From Candidatus Falkowbacteria bacterium CG10_big_fil_rev_8_21_14_0_10_43_10 (GTDB lineage Bacteria; Patescibacteriota; Patescibacteriia; Patescibacteriales; XYC2-FULL-47-12): a DNA stretch of 5,637 bases. The notes below the pieces were generated by a model. It was not told where the DNA came from. It saw nothing but the letters and a program-made list of their open reading frames with translations, and made no database searches. The stretch lies in assembly GCA_002773655.1 (NCBI GenBank), contig PFAR01000006.1, positions 4,778 through 10,414 on the forward strand, written 5' to 3'. Positions within the stretch are counted from its first letter, which is position 1; every line of letters begins with the position of its first letter. A program made the translations under genes and the position numbers. Of the stretch, positions 4,237-5,637 are shown one piece after another.

Positions 4237-5316
4237 ATGCCAAAAGAATCAGGGCCGCAGGGCTTTAAAGTGGACGTAATAGATGATGATTATTTTAAGG
4301 AAATAGTGGGTGATTTATTGGATATTGCTAAAGATATGAAAGAGGCATCTGGCAGTCGCGACCAAGAAATTGATTCCACGGAGGATGAATGGAGATTAAG
4401 GCCGGCCGCGCCCAGCAAAACCGCGCAGGATACGATTAAGGAGAAAGTAGGGAAGATGAACCCTGAACAGCTTTCTTATGTTCGGCAACAATTAAATAAA
4501 GTGCTGCTTGATAAAAACATGGCGAGGGTTATGGGCGCCGGCAAGCGCCAGGGTTTGCGGGAAGCGCTAAAATGGGTTAATGAATTAATGGCGGAGAACC
4601 AGAAAGAACAGACGCGGGAAAAGACGATAACAGAACAGGCGCGGGGTATTCTTGGCGCTGTTTTAAACAGCCGAGAGTATTTAGCGGAGTTATTTGAAGG
4701 CAAAGATATTTTTATCCACGACTTAAGCAAGTTCGGCAAAGGGCAGGATTTTGGCATTCAATTCAACGCCAAAGGGGAAGAAGAGCCAAAACTCCTTATT
4801 TGCAAAGTACGGGTTACGCCAGAGGATTTGGGGAAAAACAACCGCATAAAATGGTTTAAAGAGAAAAAAGACATGACTTTAGAGAATAATTTAACCAGGC
4901 AAAAGCCCTTGTATATTAATTTGGTTTTACAGGAGGAAAATTTAGCCGGCTTAAAGATTTCACTGGCCGGCGGTGAAATAAAGAATGATTTAATTGATTC
5001 TGTTAAAAACGATTTGGAGACGCAGCTAGCGGTTATTTTACTTGACCGGATAGGGGAAATAATGGAAAAATCTATGCCGGGAAAGTATTATTTAGGACAA
5101 GATATTGAAGAATATTTTTCAAAATACGAAGAGGAATTTAAGGGAAAATTAACTTATGATAAAATTGATTTTCAAGCAGCCGTTGAAGAACTGGAAGATT
5201 ATTTAAACGATAAATTTCCGGAAATAAAAAACGACCCAATCGTGAATAATGCTTTTTCTATAATGGGTCGTATGAAAGCGGACAAAGAGCAAGAAGATCT
5301 AACACCTGCGATGTGA
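4237..5316 (+). CDS. Uncharacterised 359-aa cytoplasmic protein
   Basis: I do not recognise this family. The protein is highly charged, has no signal peptide or membrane helix, and contains a single cysteine (Cys189). Residues 15-40 and 61-135 look alpha-helical and Glu/Lys-rich. A central part (about 155-250) has strand-like stretches such as KLLICKVRV (185-193) and PLYINLVLQ (224-232). Residues 250-350 look helical and acidic (EEYFSKYEEEF, AAVEELEDYL). The frame is also open back to a TTG at 4192, but an extended -10 promoter overlaps that codon, so ATG 4237 is preferred; neither start has a Shine-Dalgarno sequence. Codon use resembles lexA rather than foreign DNA. It is a single-gene unit, and its last 18 nt overlap a convergent small ORF. 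A structural or regulatory protein is as likely as an enzyme; no catalytic motif is visible. Confidence 0.85.
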   Translation: MPKESGPQGFKVDVIDDDYFKEIVGDLLDIAKDMKEASGSRDQEIDSTEDEWRLRPAAPSKTAQDTIKEKVGKMNPEQLSYVRQQLNKVLLDKNMARVMGAGKRQGLREALKWVNELMAENQKEQTREKTITEQARGILGAVLNSREYLAELFEGKDIFIHDLSKFGKGQDFGIQFNAKGEEEPKLLICKVRVTPEDLGKNNRIKWFKEKKDMTLENNLTRQKPLYINLVLQEENLAGLKISLAGGEIKNDLIDSVKNDLETQLAVILLDRIGEIMEKSMPGKYYLGQDIEEYFSKYEEEFKGKLTYDKIDFQAAVEELEDYLNDKFPEIKNDPIVNNAFSIMGRMKADKEQEDLTPAM

Positions 5317-5460
5317 CAGGATTGCATTGATATCTTCCCTGCCCATATAAAAGATAGCGACTCTCTTGGCAGGTTTGTTGCCGTCGCGGAACAAAAGAAC
5401 GATCTTGCAGCCTGCAGCTGTATTTTTTCTGTATTTTGTTTTTATCGGCACGGCCATCAT
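5299..5460 (-). CDS. Small 53-aa protein of unknown function, convergent
   Basis: On the minus strand, GAGAAAGG (plus 5461-5468) directly precedes two tandem ATGs (5460 and 5457). A GTG four codons into the frame (5451) has better spacing from AAGGA. The product has a basic N-terminus (PIKTKYRKN), a hydrophobic strand-like KIVLLF (19-24), then RDGNKPAKRVAIFYMGREDI (25-44) and a basic end (SHRRC). I do not recognise it. It has a convincing promoter just upstream, and its codons frequently end in C or G, unlike the spacer. An overlapping minus-strand frame starting with TTG at 5470 has an unnatural composition and is treated as a shadow. Its last 18 nt overlap the 3' end of the 359-aa gene, and no terminator is visible after it. 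Short length keeps the call tentative. Confidence 0.55.
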   Translation of the reverse strand: MMAVPIKTKYRKNTAAGCKIVLLFRDGNKPAKRVAIFYMGREDINAILSHRRC

Positions 5461-5483
5461 CCTTTCTCAAAGGTTAATTTTTT

Positions 5484-5512
5484 ATTATGCGGTTGTTTTT
5501 TTAAAAAGTCAA
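5484..5512 (-). promoter_or_regulatory. Promoter of the 53-aa minus-strand ORF
   Basis: Minus-strand TTGACT (5512-5507), a 17-bp spacer and CATAAT (5489-5484) give one mismatch in each hexamer. Transcription would start near 5477, leaving a leader of about 17 nt that carries the ribosome binding site. Confidence 0.7.
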
Positions 5513-5544
5513 GTATCAGTATCAGATAAAAATAACCGCGCTTG

Positions 5545-5560
5545 ATAAATCCAGCACCTT
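5545..5560 (+). repeat. Second copy of the 16-nt small-RNA start word
   Basis: ATAAATCCAGCACCTT is identical to the minus-strand sequence at 4061-4046. The bases before it (GCTTG, 5540-5544) match the -35 region GCTTGACA of that RNA promoter. This copy looks like the promoter with about 25 bp between the -35 and the -10 end missing. It leads straight into the palindromic repeats. Confidence 0.6.
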
Positions 5561-5634
5561 GACCGCAGGGTATTAAACCCTGCGGCAAGAATGATGATAG
5601 CCCTTCATCCCTGCGGCAGAGACCGCAGGGTATT
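5561..5634. repeat. Palindromic CCGCAGGG/CCCTGCGG repeat cluster at window edge
   Basis: GACCGCAGGGTATT occurs twice, at 5561-5574 and 5621-5634, exactly 60 bp apart. The first copy forms a perfect 9-bp hairpin, CCGCAGGGT (5563-5571) with ACCCTGCGG (5577-5585). A second hairpin pairs CCCTGCGG (5609-5616) with CCGCAGGG (5623-5630). A related CCCTGCGGCA word follows each CCCTGCGG arm. There is no T-run, so these are not terminators. They look like a REP-type extragenic palindrome array that continues past the window. No gene is visible from 5461 to the right edge apart from the minus-strand promoter. Confidence 0.8.
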
Positions 5635-5637
5635 CGG

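Noticed and set aside
5258..5470. 70-codon minus-strand frame starting with TTG at 5470
   Set aside because: Its predicted protein has an out-of-frame look. The overlapping 53-aa frame has tandem ATGs, better placement after the ribosome binding site and a more natural composition.

Overview
The window reads as a piece of a chromosome from a bacterium with moderately GC-rich genes (purD is near 50% GC) separated by very AT-rich spacers. Compact single genes, mostly without Shine-Dalgarno sequences, and long AT-rich spacers full of short imperfect repeats would fit a Patescibacteria/CPR (Parcubacteria-like) genome. That placement is inference from style; no taxonomic marker is present.

Left part (1-1973): the 3' part of purN runs off the left edge and is followed 28 nt later by a complete purD, ending in a strong intrinsic terminator. 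PurD makes glycinamide ribonucleotide (GAR) and PurN formylates it, so these are consecutive steps of de novo purine synthesis and probably the tail of a pur operon.

Middle (1974-2862): an HU-family DNA-binding protein is transcribed alone from an extended -10 promoter and closed by its own terminator. The 482-nt spacer after it holds the terminator (2451-2487), an inverted repeat with repeated ACAAAT/ATTTGT words (2494-2574), a 14-nt element with a DnaA-box-like core that is repeated in inverse orientation in front of hup, and the lexA promoter. The last stretch is a long AT-rich imperfect palindrome in the lexA leader.

SOS unit (2701-3860): lexA has a fully consensus promoter (TTGACA-17-TATAAT) whose spacer is filled by a near-palindromic LexA operator, so autorepression is readable from the sequence. 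The predicted protein has a DNA-binding N-terminus, an Ala-Gly cleavage site and the Ser/Lys dyad. No terminator follows lexA; the first one lies after two small unknown ORFs (27 codons, doubtful; 62 codons, more likely real), suggesting an SOS-controlled lexA/small-protein transcript.

Opposite-strand RNA gene (3872-4087): a minus-strand consensus promoter, about 180 nt of non-coding sequence with four strong hairpins, and an intrinsic terminator form a freestanding small RNA gene that I cannot assign to a known class.

Right part (4100-5637): a 359-aa cytoplasmic protein of unknown function, a convergent 53-aa minus-strand ORF with a good promoter and ribosome binding site, and palindromic repeats based on CCGCAGGG/CCCTGCGG at the window edge. 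A 16-nt word shared with the start of the small RNA gene lies directly beside these repeats.
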